NCBI GenBank assembly: GCA_016713885.1
Contig: JADJOF010000007.1
Location: forward strand, 1 to 64,000
Origin: Bdellovibrionales bacterium
GTDB lineage: Bacteria > Bdellovibrionota > Bdellovibrionia > Bdellovibrionales > JAMPXM01
Direction: 5' to 3'
Length of the DNA: 64,000 bases
Part shown: positions 1 through 9,370 of the stretch, piece after piece
Layout of the letters: every line of letters starts with the position of its first letter
Numbering within the stretch: the first letter of the stretch is position 1
The notes under the pieces: generated by a model
What the model saw: the letters and a program-made list of their open reading frames with translations, nothing else
Databases searched by the model: none
What the model was told of the DNA's origin: nothing
Program-made: the position numbers and the translations under genes

Positions 1-2
1 AC

Positions 3-821
3 ACTTACCCCGTGGCGATTTCTCGAGCGACATTGGGTTCCGGCTCGTTGTTGATGACCGACCGCGCGGGTCACCATTCGTGGACGATCAAGTATTTTTC
101 AGACACGGGTATTCCGTTTCTTGTCTTTGGTTCGCGACCAGCAAAGACCGAGCTTTACGAACGTTTTGAGTATCCTTCGGTCGACTTTCTTTTTCCCAAT
201 GGAATCCGCGCCGAGACCAACGCGGGGTTTCGTTCGTTTCGTCATCCTGAGTACATTGGTAAAAAGGTCTACGATGTTCCCGGATACTCACTTGATCAGT
301 ATCAGATCGTAGGGAAGTGGGCGCGGGGAATTCAAAAGAAGATGCAGCAAGTTGAAGAGACGGCTGAGCAGCGCACTGTTCGCATCTTGAACGAGTCGTG
401 CAAAGGAGCGTTCGAGCGTGTTTCAGTGATTGCCGATGGTGTGGCGTTCAATGAGAAAATCGGTGGCCGCTGCATGACATCGACCGAGTACGATGACAAC
501 TCAACGCCCAGCCGCGATGGTCGTTTGAAGTCAACTTTTCAGGAGTTGGCCGCGTCCTATCGCGACGCGAATAATGGTGGACAGCTTTCCGCGAACACAC
601 GGAAACTTGTTGAAGCGGTGTTGAATGGATCGCGCGCTCCCAGGACGCCAGATTCATTCTGCATGATTGAGTACGCGCCAGGGCAGACTCTGACATTGGG
701 CGAGGTTTACGAGCGTTCGATTGGCGATCAGCTCTCGAACAATCCGCACGATTCACTTGCGATGCGCTGGGGCTTTGAGCGTGGACCAAGTGCAAAAGCG
801 CGCTCGTGCCCTGTATACTGA
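3..821 (+). CDS. Hypothetical protein, probably 5'-truncated by window edge
   Basis: The reading frame is open to the left edge of the window, so the true start may lie outside; a GTG at position 12 would give 269 residues. The visible protein is soluble-looking, with no membrane segment, three Cys residues in the second half (around residues 129, 154 and 218) and no motif I recognise. It ends 21 bases before the next gene on the same strand, so the two probably form a transcription unit. Because the neighbours are membrane-anchored or exported, a secreted role is possible, but the N-terminus that would decide this is not visible. Function unknown. Confidence 0.6.
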   Translation, partial: TYPVAISRATLGSGSLLMTDRAGHHSWTIKYFSDTGIPFLVFGSRPAKTELYERFEYPSVDFLFPNGIRAETNAGFRSFRHPEYIGKKVYDVPGYSLDQYQIVGKWARGIQKKMQQVEETAEQRTVRILNESCKGAFERVSVIADGVAFNEKIGGRCMTSTEYDDNSTPSRDGRLKSTFQELAASYRDANNGGQLSANTRKLVEAVLNGSRAPRTPDSFCMIEYAPGQTLTLGEVYERSIGDQLSNNPHDSLAMRWGFERGPSAKARSCPVY

Positions 822-842
822 TTCGGTCTAAAGGAGCGGCTT

Positions 843-1661
843 GTGGCAGACGATCGGGACGAGAATGTGATTGAGCGCCGAGTGGATCGGCGGCGCCGCC
901 TGATGGAACAGGCCGACTCGCCGACTCTCCGCCGTATCGTCGGCGGTGTGATTATTGCGGCCACTCTCTACTATGGACTCTTTGGCTCGAGGTCCTTTGA
1001 GCGTCGAACTGCAAATAAAACCGCAGCCGAAGAGACCTCCAGTCAACTGAAGCAGCCCGTACTGACGCTTCCAAATTTAAGCTTGAGTGCCACCCCTGCG
1101 CCGGCCGAAAGTCGTGGCTTGGTGGAAAAGGTGAGTCCGCTTAGTGCTGATACCATCGCGACGATTTCCGACTGTACTAAGGGCGTCGACAGTCTTCGAT
1201 TGATCGATCTTAAAGCCAGCATTTTGGACCAAATTCTCGCACCAGCGCTATCTGGAAAACATCGACTTGAACTACAAAACGTCCGCATTCAGATTCCAAA
1301 CGGCCGTGAATGGCGACTCCATGCCAGTCCTGAAGGTCAGACCGGCGAGCTCCGATTTAAACTCTTCCAAGTGGCGCAAGATGGACTTCCTGAATCGATT
1401 CCATTTCCGACCGAAATCAGCACGCTTGCGGGTGCCGCTTGGAGCCCAGAGGCCGTTGAACAATTCAAAAAGCTCGGTCGGGTGATCGAGGAAGAAAGCC
1501 ACGAGATCTATTCCTTCCGCGACAAAACCGGAATCCAAATGATCCGAGTAAATGGCGCAATCCTCGATGTCCAAGTCTTCATGGGCCGTCGATTCCTCGC
1601 GTGCTCTCGGGACCGAGCGCGTGGAAACACACTCTGTCAGTGCAAAAAGACCGGCGATTAG
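843..1661 (+). CDS. Hypothetical single-pass membrane protein
   Basis: Starts at GTG 843 with a good ribosome-binding site (AAAGGAG at 831-837). The 272-residue product has a charged N-terminal stretch of about 30 residues rich in Arg and Asp, one membrane segment at about residues 31-48 (IVGGVIIAATLYYGLFGS), then a Pro/Ala/Ser linker and a periplasm-like domain of about 170 residues. The arrangement is that of a type II anchored protein with a short cytoplasmic tail. I recognise no family. It follows the upstream gene closely and is probably co-transcribed with it. The C-terminus carries a CQC pair near the end. Confidence 0.65.
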   Translation: MADDRDENVIERRVDRRRRLMEQADSPTLRRIVGGVIIAATLYYGLFGSRSFERRTANKTAAEETSSQLKQPVLTLPNLSLSATPAPAESRGLVEKVSPLSADTIATISDCTKGVDSLRLIDLKASILDQILAPALSGKHRLELQNVRIQIPNGREWRLHASPEGQTGELRFKLFQVAQDGLPESIPFPTEISTLAGAAWSPEAVEQFKKLGRVIEEESHEIYSFRDKTGIQMIRVNGAILDVQVFMGRRFLACSRDRARGNTLCQCKKTGD

Positions 1662-1733
1662 CCCCCTAAAAACCACACGAAAGTGGTCCAGTTTAGGATG
1701 GCTAACATCATGTGTGGAACATAATATTACTTA

Positions 1734-2141
1734 TCAGGGATCGCAACTGGAAGCTGAACGAGCCTCCAGATGCGTTTCTTTGACGTCTGTTTCGATGGTT
1801 CTCAGCAACTGATAAATTTCCGATCGATTTGCCGAGGGGGAAAACACCCCACAAAGGGTCAGCCCGCCCTCAATTCCCGTGTTGAACTCTCGAAGCTCAC
1901 TGAGTTCTCCGGCTTTTTTTAGAGTTCGCATCAGAAACACAAACTTGTCGCTATCCGGGGTTCCCATTTTAACCCCGTAAACCGAAATTAAAACAGTCTG
2001 TGCTTCTGGATCGAGTTTGTAGCTCCGAGTGCCTTGGCGTGCGCCACTGTCGTCGGGATCTTTAGTGATACTGGGAGAACACGCTGTGATCGCGGCGGCA
2101 GTAATCAGAAAAAGCGAAACGAGTGGCAACGTTTTTCTCAT
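1734..2141 (-). CDS. Small lipoprotein of unknown function
   Basis: The 135-residue product begins with a typical lipoprotein signal: MRKTLP, a hydrophobic core, then the lipobox ITAC with the acceptor Cys at about residue 21. The mature part is about 115 residues with one further Cys pair (about residues 97 and 132). It contains a region resembling a small alpha/beta fold (TVLISVYGVKMG) but no family I can name. It is transcribed leftward and divergently from the gene starting at 2245, so the 100 bases between them must hold both promoters. The site after Cys is Ser, which does not match the Asp inner-membrane retention signal of enterobacteria. Confidence 0.7.
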   Translation of the reverse strand: MRKTLPLVSLFLITAAAITACSPSITKDPDDSGARQGTRSYKLDPEAQTVLISVYGVKMGTPDSDKFVFLMRTLKKAGELSELREFNTGIEGGLTLCGVFSPSANRSEIYQLLRTIETDVKETHLEARSASSCDP

Positions 2142-2244
2142 ATGAAATCAGTTTGGAGAGTCTTGCCTTAGAGTTGTAGCAGCGTCTCAAAATGAGATAC
2201 GTTTCAAGTCTCAAGTCGAGGCGGTAGGCTTCCGATAAGCCTCC

Positions 2245-3912
2245 ATGGCGAAATGGCTCCGGCACTTTACCGCGACGGCTATTTTCTTTCTCGTGGCAAC
2301 GGCCGGCGCGAATGCTCCACAAACAGAACTTCTCACCTATTCTGAACTTCAACGTTTGTCCCCGTCCGAACGAGAAAGGTACATCGGAGAAGTGCGCGCA
2401 CTTCTTGTCGAGCTCTCGACAGCGAGAGATGGACGTTTCTCTGATAGCGATCCTGCGGCTTCACGATCAAAACTGAAGGCCTGGCTTATGCTTCTTGACG
2501 AGGCCCGTGCGACGAGTAACGACGAATGTACAGGTTCGGAAGAATGTCTCAGCGCTGCGAAAATGTGTTACGATCTTGGGCAGAAACTCTATTGGGATGA
2601 GGATCACTACGACTGCTCTTCTCAGCTCCCTCGGATTTTTATAGAATCACCAGGCAAGACGTATCCAGATAAATTTAAGCTCTTTCTTTCAAAGCTTCCG
2701 AATCCCAAAATAAAGCCTCTCGAGGCCGCGAAGGTTCAACTGAGCTCGCTCAGTTTTACGAATGCAACTGACGAAAGAAGTTGGGCTCAAATTCAAGGAG
2801 CGCAACTTCCCCTTGCTACGTATTCTTCTAAGGACATTACTGAATTTGTTCGTCTGGCGATCGAGCGCAACCAACCTGTCGTTCGTTGTCGGTCAAAGCA
2901 TCAGCAGATCAATATTCCAAATGCAAATGACTGGCCGGATTGTACAGAGGCACAAGAACAAAAAATTGAAGCGGCTTTTAAAAAAGCTCAGCCGCAGCGA
3001 CCGCTGCTTGTTCCTCGTGCTCCGCCCGAAGAGTCTGAGTGGCCCGTTGCGACTCTTTTAATTAAAGAAGCACCGCTTGATTCAAAACCAATTGCGCTCG
3101 CCGTGGAGCCACAAAAAGAGCCGTCGCAGGAACCAGTAAAGCCGCTTCCGCCTCCGGGAATTGAAAAACGTGTGACGGCCGCTGAGATCGAAGCAGCCCT
3201 TGGTAAAGGGCTGGAACAGAACAGCGTTTGCTCAAAGGGTTATAGGTTGCAGGGCGTTTTTAAAGAGGGTGAAGAGAACGAGTTCTATTGTATGACCGAT
3301 GCGGCGGCCGCAAAGATCGAGCGCGCGAAGTCAAAGCCGATAAAGTCAGTCAGACACCGTGTCCGCTGTGAAGTGCCGCAGACAGCCTGTGGTGACCCAA
3401 GCAAAGATCGCGAGCAGATATTTCAAGGCAAACTCCCCTGCGTGATTGCGGGCATGATCAGTCAGTTGGACTCTCGGAATCGTCGCTGCCAGCCGGTGAT
3501 GAGTGCCGGTGACTCGAAGTGCTCCGAGCAGGGTCAGTCGATTTGCTATCCGCTGCTCTTTGGTGCTCGGCCCGATGGTTCGCCCGTCTGTGTTGGTCGC
3601 GGTCAGTCAGTGACTAAGCAGTGCGCTGAACTCTCATCAACGCTCGATGTGAATCGATATCTAGCAAGTGCCCCGGCTGGCGTTCAAGAGCGCTGGGATG
3701 AATTCAAACGAAGTCTGTCCAGCCTTTGCCAGACCGGAACCGTACAGGCTCGCTTCCACTGTGCAGAGTGCAATGTCATGCGCCAGCGCCTTGCCGAAAT
3801 TCACGCGCGCTACGGATTTGGCTGTAGCGCCGACAGCAGCGCGACGGGCGACGAAGTGGTGCGCAGTTCAAAAAGTCCGCGACGTTCGCAGAAACGTGCT
3901 GTTTCAAAGTAG
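2245..3912 (+). CDS. Secreted Cys-rich protein, 555 residues, unknown function
   Basis: Begins MAKWLRHFTATAIFFLVATAGANA, a clear Sec signal peptide with an AxA cleavage site (about residue 24). The mature protein has an N-terminal helical region, a Pro/Glu-rich linker around residues 265-310 and a C-terminal half with about a dozen Cys residues in loosely paired spacing, which suggests disulfides in the periplasm or outside the cell. The tail is Lys/Arg-rich (last 15 residues). No catalytic motif is apparent. Stands alone, with the neighbouring gene running convergently 11 bases beyond its stop. Confidence 0.65.
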   Translation: MAKWLRHFTATAIFFLVATAGANAPQTELLTYSELQRLSPSERERYIGEVRALLVELSTARDGRFSDSDPAASRSKLKAWLMLLDEARATSNDECTGSEECLSAAKMCYDLGQKLYWDEDHYDCSSQLPRIFIESPGKTYPDKFKLFLSKLPNPKIKPLEAAKVQLSSLSFTNATDERSWAQIQGAQLPLATYSSKDITEFVRLAIERNQPVVRCRSKHQQINIPNANDWPDCTEAQEQKIEAAFKKAQPQRPLLVPRAPPEESEWPVATLLIKEAPLDSKPIALAVEPQKEPSQEPVKPLPPPGIEKRVTAAEIEAALGKGLEQNSVCSKGYRLQGVFKEGEENEFYCMTDAAAAKIERAKSKPIKSVRHRVRCEVPQTACGDPSKDREQIFQGKLPCVIAGMISQLDSRNRRCQPVMSAGDSKCSEQGQSICYPLLFGARPDGSPVCVGRGQSVTKQCAELSSTLDVNRYLASAPAGVQERWDEFKRSLSSLCQTGTVQARFHCAECNVMRQRLAEIHARYGFGCSADSSATGDEVVRSSKSPRRSQKRAVSK

Positions 3913-3923
3913 GGTTTGTAACT

Positions 3924-4559
3924 CTATTGATCGACTTCGACCACATAGTCATAACCTGTGATCGGATCGTGAATGATGCGAAAGCGCCCGTCTCGTGATT
4001 CAATTCGAATTGCAATCGAGTTATCTTCAATTGAAAGCTGCACCTTTGAGCTCTCATCGCCCTCGATCACGCCCGAATGAAGCCCCTTGTTGACTTCAAA
4101 GCCTGAAACAACTTTTAAATGCACGGTCTTTTCATAATCCGGAAAGAGTGCCAGCGGCAGACGATACTCTTGCCCTGCCTGGCGTCTTTTGAGGTCCGAC
4201 AACAACTGGCGATCAAAAACAACGGCACGCGCTCGAAGCGTGGGCATTCCGAGGCGCCGTTCGATTGCAGATTTTGTCAGAGCGGGATCGCGAACGATCG
4301 CCAGCGCTTGGCTTAGTTTAAGCGTTACCGTTTTGGCGGCCGGTGGAGTCAGCTTTGTCGATGAATAGATCGTTTCGGCAGGCACATCGGAATCTGAGAT
4401 TTCTTCAAAACTGGCGGGCCCCCGGCTGTTATTGCGACTCATAAGATAGATCAGCATGACGATCGGAATGAGTCCGAGCGCGATCGCTTTTGGGAGCCAG
4501 TCTTCCGCCGTCTCCCACTTCTTGGCTGCCCACTGAAGAATGCGCTGAATAAGTGCCAC
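3924..4559 (-). CDS. Hypothetical anchored membrane protein, last gene of envelope operon
   Basis: A 211-residue protein with one membrane segment at about residues 25-42 (AIALGLIPIVMLIYLMS) after an amphipathic Trp-rich N-terminus, then about 165 residues predicted outside the membrane that look rich in beta strands toward the C-terminus. No family recognised. Its start is 10 bases after the stop of the M48 protease gene, so it should be the distal cistron of the leftward operon that includes bamB, which suggests an envelope role by context only. Confidence 0.65.
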   Translation of the reverse strand: MALIQRILQWAAKKWETAEDWLPKAIALGLIPIVMLIYLMSRNNSRGPASFEEISDSDVPAETIYSSTKLTPPAAKTVTLKLSQALAIVRDPALTKSAIERRLGMPTLRARAVVFDRQLLSDLKRRQAGQEYRLPLALFPDYEKTVHLKVVSGFEVNKGLHSGVIEGDESSKVQLSIEDNSIAIRIESRDGRFRIIHDPITGYDYVVEVDQ

Positions 4560-4569
4560 TCACCTTATT

Positions 4570-5604
4570 CTACACGCGCCCGCTATCCCTTTGAAGCCTT
4601 CGCGCGCGCAAGTTCGCCTGACGTTTTCGAATCCGGTCGAAGGTCTGTGTTGAAGTCACCGCACGCGGATTGGCTGGAACAGCGTGTGCCATCTCGCTCA
4701 TTTGCTGAACGCGTTCGTTACTTGGTGGATGCGTCGACATCACGTCGGCCAGCGATGCTAAAAGCGGTGCCCCACCTTGCTTGCGCTCAGATTCCATCTT
4801 CTGCAATTTGCTATAGAACTCGCCCACTTTGTTTGGCGCGTAGCCAGCCTGAACGGCCGTTCGAAAGCCAATGCGATCCGCTTCCATTTCGTCTTCACGA
4901 GAATTTGCCATGAATTTATATTTTTGAACGAGGAGGCCGCCCCCGACACCGGCGATCGCACCATACTGTGCCGCTTTGGCTGTACAGTCGTTGTCATTCG
5001 GAGGACAGATCAGCTTCCCTAGTCCATATCCAGCGACACCGCCCAGAATGCCTCCGCCAAGTGCGTAGACCCAAGAACTCGTTTGTTTCTTCTGTGCTTC
5101 AATGCGCTCGGCTGTGTGTCGCGCTTTAACGTGTCCAATTTCGTGGCCGACAACACCAGCGAGCTCTGCTTCAGACTCGGCCATGGCCAAGAGCGGAGTC
5201 GTCACAAATATCGTTCCTGCCGGAAGAGCAAAGGCGTTTACATAACCAACATCGACGACCGTGAAACTGTAATTGTATGGGTGGCCTTCGAGACTGTTGG
5301 CCTTCGTCAAACGGGAGCCTACGGAATTGATGTAGTTCTGTAGCTCTGGGTCTTGGACTGCGGGATAGTCTTTTCGCATTTCTTGAAGCGCTTCTTTTGT
5401 CATCCGGCGCTCGTCATCGACCGTCAACTCGGTTTCTTGCCCAGTGTTGTCGCCTTCGCGATGCCGAGACTCGGTTGTCGCACACGAGGCCAAGAGAAAA
5501 GGTACGGCTGCTAAAAACTCGCGGCGGCCCACCTCGGTCTCCATCATCCGTTTAAAGATTCGATCCATCTCAGAGATGGCCTGGCGCTGTTTTAAATGGC
5601 TCAT
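4570..5604 (-). CDS. M48-family metalloprotease, Tat-type lipoprotein (BepA-like)
   Basis: Zinc metalloprotease of the Peptidase_M48 family. The catalytic motif HEIGH lies at about residues 154-158, and a downstream EDEMEAD segment supplies the expected third zinc ligand. The N-terminus has a twin-arginine-like motif GRREFLA (residues 26-32) followed by a hydrophobic stretch and the lipobox LASC (Cys about 41), so I infer Tat export and lipid anchoring. A Gly-rich segment at about residues 185-205 may be membrane-associated. In Gram-negative bacteria such proteases (BepA, LoiP) police outer-membrane protein assembly, which fits the co-transcribed bamB. It overlaps the preceding lipoprotein gene by 4 bases (ATGA). 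Confidence 0.85.
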   Translation of the reverse strand: MSHLKQRQAISEMDRIFKRMMETEVGRREFLAAVPFLLASCATTESRHREGDNTGQETELTVDDERRMTKEALQEMRKDYPAVQDPELQNYINSVGSRLTKANSLEGHPYNYSFTVVDVGYVNAFALPAGTIFVTTPLLAMAESEAELAGVVGHEIGHVKARHTAERIEAQKKQTSSWVYALGGGILGGVAGYGLGKLICPPNDNDCTAKAAQYGAIAGVGGGLLVQKYKFMANSREDEMEADRIGFRTAVQAGYAPNKVGEFYSKLQKMESERKQGGAPLLASLADVMSTHPPSNERVQQMSEMAHAVPANPRAVTSTQTFDRIRKRQANLRARRLQRDSGRV

Positions 5605-6050
5605 TCGCCCTCCCAGCGGCGGAACCCACGTTCTTCCGCTTGTTTTAGATTCGTCTGGTCAATTTCAAATAGATTGATCATTCCCGTCGGACTTCCGCAG
5701 ACCTGTATGTGCATGAGCCCATCGGTGCGCTTTTCTTTTGCGTAGACCGGAATGCCGGCGAGCTCTCGCTCCATCACATCAAGAGCGATGCCGCTGCGTT
5801 TATCGCACTGACGACTGCCATCAGTTTTGAAGACGCGAAGGTGCAAAGGCGTATTCTCTGCTCCAGATGTTTTACTGCCATTGGTCGCACCGGTTGGTGG
5901 CGCGACCACCGCTCGCGCCGCTCCAGTCTGATCCAGTTCTGGAAGGCGCGGTTCACGGCACGGATGGCTCTGACATCCACCGAGCAGACCACATACAAGC
6001 CCCGCAATTAAAAGGACTCTGATTCCAATTCGGACGTCATCTGTTTCCAC
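5601..6050 (-). CDS. Small lipoprotein in bamB operon
   Basis: A 149-residue lipoprotein. The GTG start at 6050 has GAGAGG upstream and overlaps the 3' end of bamB by 43 bases. The signal runs VLLIAGLVCGLLGG with the acceptor Cys at about residue 26 (lipobox LGGC). The mature part is short and has Cys residues near the N-terminus, in the middle and near residue 123. No family recognised. It sits between bamB and the M48 protease and overlaps the latter by 4 bases, so translation of the three is probably coupled; a role in outer-membrane assembly is inference from context. Confidence 0.65.
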   Translation of the reverse strand: METDDVRIGIRVLLIAGLVCGLLGGCQSHPCREPRLPELDQTGAARAVVAPPTGATNGSKTSGAENTPLHLRVFKTDGSRQCDKRSGIALDVMERELAGIPVYAKEKRTDGLMHIQVCGSPTGMINLFEIDQTNLKQAEERGFRRWEGE

Positions 6051-7216
6051 GGATACCTCTCGGCAAAGCGGCGAAATGCCATTTTCATTCCGTACAAATG
6101 AGCGGTCGATGAGACAAACCAGAGTTCACTCTGCTTTTTGTCATAGGTCGGTGTCGACAACACTCCGATTCCAGTTTGATACTGCGCAATCGTATTGAGT
6201 CGCTCAAGATCAAGCACCCGAACAGCGCCTTCTGACTCGGCAAAGATCAAAAGATTTTGGCTCTGAACAGGCTGAGTTGCAATGCCGGCTTTTAAATGCA
6301 CTGAACGTGTTTCTTTACCTGTGCTTCGATCAAGTTCAACGACCCGGCCATCAACCGTGGAAAAATAAAGACGATCTGAATATGCGCCGGCACCCAAAGT
6401 CACCGGCAAATAACCGCTCAGCTCGGCCTGCCAGAGCAAGTCCCCTGTCGCGATTTTAAGACAGACTAGCGTGCCATCAAAGCTCGCCACGTATGTCTTG
6501 TCGCCGTCAATCACTGCCGTGGTATCAACGTCGCGGAAGCGGTTGCCTCGTCCCAGCTTTCTTTCCCACTGCAAAACACCATCGCGTTTGCGCAAACTCA
6601 CGACGTAGCCGTCAGAAAAACCAACCAAAAGATTATCTCCCGCAATCACAGGGCGCGATGACGAGCGCACAGAGAGATTCCCTGTCACCTGTCGATTGTA
6701 CGTCCACAGCATTTTACCCGTGGCCGCTTCGAGACCGTAGATCACGTCGGCACCGGTTTGAACATAGAGATTGCTGTTTTCAAGAGTGGGCGGAGCCAAG
6801 AGCTCTGCTCGGGTCGAAGTTGTCCAAAGGACTTTTCCGTCCGTTAAATTGACCGCACGCAAGAGGCCGTCGCCGCCGCCAAAATAGAGCGTTTCACCCG
6901 ACAGCTCAACGCCACCTTCAACGCCGTTTTCAATCTCGAGCTTCCAAACTTTCTTTCCGGTATCGCGCCGATAGACAGTGAGGCCGTCGACGGCATTGCC
7001 TTGAATCACGTATCGATCCGTTAACAACGGACTCATTCGATTGAGACGGCGGTAGCCAAGAAAGGACTCTTTCGCCGTTTCACGAACAAGCCGCGGCTCG
7101 AGTACGAGTTCACGGTGCGACGTCGCACCGTCAAGACCCAAAGTCGAACAGCCAGTCCCGTAAACGAGAAAACTGGCAAAGAGGAGCCCTGTTCGACTCA
7201 GGATAGAGTTCTTCAC
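6008..7216 (-). CDS. bamB: Outer-membrane protein assembly factor BamB-like lipoprotein
   Basis: A 402-residue lipoprotein with a PQQ-type beta-propeller. The signal peptide ends in the lipobox YGTGC (Cys about 23). The rest consists of repeated blades with the recurring pattern G-x-x-L-W-x and A-x-x-G-x-x-x-W (for example GKKVWKLEIE, DGKVLWTT, TGKMLWTY, DGVLQWERKL, TGDLLWQAEL). BamB is the periplasmic scaffold lipoprotein of the BAM complex that inserts beta-barrel proteins. The start is GTG at 7216, and this GTG overlaps the stop of the upstream YfgM-like gene in a GTGA arrangement. yfgM-bamB adjacency is also found in enterobacteria, which supports the call. Confidence 0.85.
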   Translation of the reverse strand: MKNSILSRTGLLFASFLVYGTGCSTLGLDGATSHRELVLEPRLVRETAKESFLGYRRLNRMSPLLTDRYVIQGNAVDGLTVYRRDTGKKVWKLEIENGVEGGVELSGETLYFGGGDGLLRAVNLTDGKVLWTTSTRAELLAPPTLENSNLYVQTGADVIYGLEAATGKMLWTYNRQVTGNLSVRSSSRPVIAGDNLLVGFSDGYVVSLRKRDGVLQWERKLGRGNRFRDVDTTAVIDGDKTYVASFDGTLVCLKIATGDLLWQAELSGYLPVTLGAGAYSDRLYFSTVDGRVVELDRSTGKETRSVHLKAGIATQPVQSQNLLIFAESEGAVRVLDLERLNTIAQYQTGIGVLSTPTYDKKQSELWFVSSTAHLYGMKMAFRRFAERYPWKQMTSELESESF

Positions 7217-8075
7217 GTTCCAACCTCAAGTCGGCGGAGGAGCGACTTTGCAGACTGAGCCGTCGCCGATTGTTCTCCATCGGCCGACGCCTTTACCGCC
7301 ATTTCGATGGCGCGATCTTTTTGCCCCATCGACTCAAGCAAATACCGGCACGCAACGAGGCCTCACCGTGCAAGAATGCTGCGGTCTTCTGTTCGAGGAC
7401 CTGTTGCCACAACGAGAGCGCATCAGCACATTTTTCGTTGGCGGCAAGGGCGTTGCCTTCAGCCATGCGGACCAGGAGCCCCATCAGCTTGCCTGTTGAG
7501 TTTTTCTCGCGAAGCAGCTTTAGCGTCTCCATTGCTTTATCGGTTTGGCTGTATTCAAGTCGAGTCTGCGATGCCAAAAGCCCCGCCTGCACACCGGCAG
7601 CGGAACCCGCATTTTCTTTTGCGAAGCTCTCAAGCCCATCCACGAGGTCACCGTAATCTTTTGCAAGATCTCCGGTCGCTGCAGCGGGAACCGCAGGAGC
7701 GGTTTTGTCTGGCGTCTTCGAAAGCGCAGCAAATTTTGCGCGCTCAAAGCCATCGCGTTTTTCCGCGTACTGCTTTTCGAGAGGATAGAACTTCTCTTGG
7801 GCCGCTTTTTCGCCGCGCGCTTCAATCCAACCCCAGCCGAGCCAACCGGCGCCGACCAGTGCTAAAACACCAATCACAGCCAAAACTGCCGAGAGGTTTC
7901 TCTCTAAGGCATCGACCGAGCGATGCATGAGCTCCTGAAAAAAATCCCGATGATGAATATTGTCGAGCTCGGTTGCAATAGCGCCGACGGCGCCAGAGTG
8001 GACCTGAGCCGGACTCGGTTGAGATGTTGAAACGACTGAAGACTTCGAAGACTTACCGTTGGGCGTTTTTTCCAT
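7213..8075 (-). CDS. YfgM-like TPR membrane protein (one frameshift)
   Basis: The protein has a cytoplasmic N-terminus of about 60 residues, one membrane segment (about residues 60-84, LSAVLAVIGVLALVGAGWLG) and a periplasmic helical-repeat domain, the architecture of YfgM, a SecYEG-associated factor. As written the frame ends early at 7293. One missing base in the short A run at about 7335-7336 restores the frame AGICFESMGQKDRAIEMA and continues to a TGA at 7213 that overlaps the bamB start. That gives 287 residues and a typical TPR end. The coupled overlap with bamB strongly supports the restored frame. It follows the leucine-dehydrogenase gene by 46 bases. Confidence 0.75.
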
Positions 8076-8121
8076 ACAAAAAAGCTCGCGGGACTGGCGT
8101 CCGAAGTCAACAATTGTTCAC

Positions 8122-9241
8122 CTACCGATTTTTTATCTCCTTAAGCGTCGAGAATGGTCGATGTGAAAGGCCAGCATGTGATTGCTGGAGTTTTCCAATC
8201 GTTTGAATGCGTTCCTCAGCCAAACGATCAGCGGCGGTATGCGTTCCAACGCCATCGCGCTTGGCGATCGCAAAGACCCGCATCAAATTGTCGTAGACTT
8301 GAACGGTTTTATCGAGAGCCCGATCCGGGCTATAGCCTCAAGCTCAACAAATACGTTCATCAGGCCGCCGGCATTCGTGACATAGTCCGGGCATACAAAA
8401 TCCCGAGCTCACGCAGCATGTCGCCATGGCGGGCCTCCGCCAGCTGGTTATTGGCGCCACCGCAAACCGCCTTGGCTTTAATCTTCTGAATCGAGTGATC
8501 GTTGATCACAGCCCCCATCGCGCACGGAGCAAAGACATCGCAGTCGATATAGGCGATATCGTCCGCCGACACGGCGGCACAGCCAAAGCGAGCCGTGACC
8601 GTCTTTACTTTTTCTGGATCAATATCGGCGACAGTGATGAGCGCCTGTTCTTTTGCCAGATACTCGACGAGATGAAATCCAACGTTACCTAGGCCCTGCA
8701 CAGCGATACGGACGCCTTTCAGGCTGTCGGATCCAAACTTTTCTTTGACCGTCGCCTTGATGCCCATCAGAACGCCATGCGCCGTGTAAGGGCTAGGGTC
8801 CCCTGAGCCGCCGAAGGCCTTTGGAATCCCAGTGACCCACGCCGTTTCCATGAAAATGTATTCCATCTCACGAACAGTGGTGCCAACATCTTCAGCCGTG
8901 ATGTAGCGACCGTTCAGAGAATTGACGAAACGCCCAAAGGCACGAAACAAGCCCTCGGTCTTCTGGGTTTTCGGGTCGCCAATAATCACCGCTTTGCCGC
9001 CGCCAAGATTGAGTCCAGCTGCTGAGGCTTTGTAGGTCATTCCTTTCGAGAGGCGGAGAACGTCGATCAGCGCCTCTTCCTCGCTGCGATAATTCCACAT
9101 ACGCGTGCCGCCAAGAGCGGGGCCAAGGGTGGTATTGTGGATCGCGATGATGGCCTTCAGGCCGACCTCTTTATTGTGGCAATACACCACCTGCTCGTGG
9201 TCACCATGGCTGCTGATCAGTTCAAACGTCCCCTTGCTCAT
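8122..9241 (-). CDS. Leucine/valine dehydrogenase-type Glu/Leu/Phe/Val dehydrogenase (two frameshifts)
   Basis: NAD-dependent oxidative deamination of branched-chain amino acids to 2-oxoacids is the family reaction. The N-terminal half shows the substrate and catalytic region GGTRMW and GGGKAVI, and the C-terminal half a Rossmann motif GLGNVG. I chose the ATG at 9241, which has a G-rich ribosome-binding site 9 bases upstream. The uncorrected frame stops at 8360. Adding one base in the GGG at 8389-8391 and one in the CC at 8336-8337 restores APDYVTNAGG, ELEGYSPDRALDK and FAIAKRDGV, all family-typical, and reaches a stop at 8122 with 373 residues. First gene of the bamB operon. Confidence 0.8.
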
Positions 9242-9327
9242 CCGAATCCCCCCTGGTCTTTGCGTGAGCACAGTAAGGGGAAACCGACCTTCGGGCAATT
9301 AAGATTGAGTTATTGCTCTGTTTGGAC

Positions 9328-9358
9328 CAGCACTGCTGCTACTAATACAGCAGTGCTG
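9328..9358. terminator. Perfect 11-bp stem-loop after the surface-protein gene
   Basis: CAGCACTGCTG at 9328-9338 and its exact reverse complement at 9348-9358 enclose a 9-base loop. It lies just past the restored stop codon (9371) of the leftward surface-protein gene and before the dehydrogenase gene. There is no U tract, so it may act as an mRNA 3' stabiliser or a weak terminator rather than a classical intrinsic terminator. Confidence 0.45.
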
Positions 9359-9370
9359 CGCCGCGCGTCT

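Noticed and set aside
1662..1733. Imperfect hairpin (CCAC and GTGG with outer CCTAAA and TTTAGG) between convergent genes
   Set aside because: The stem has internal loops and no U tract; too weak to call a terminator.
7293..7360. Programmed -1 frameshifting in the YfgM-like gene (GGC AAA AAG on the minus strand)
   Set aside because: The natural protein sequence already lies in the other frame upstream of that run (ESMGQKDRA), so the shift occurs earlier at a short T run and looks like a missing base; not a slippery-site signature.
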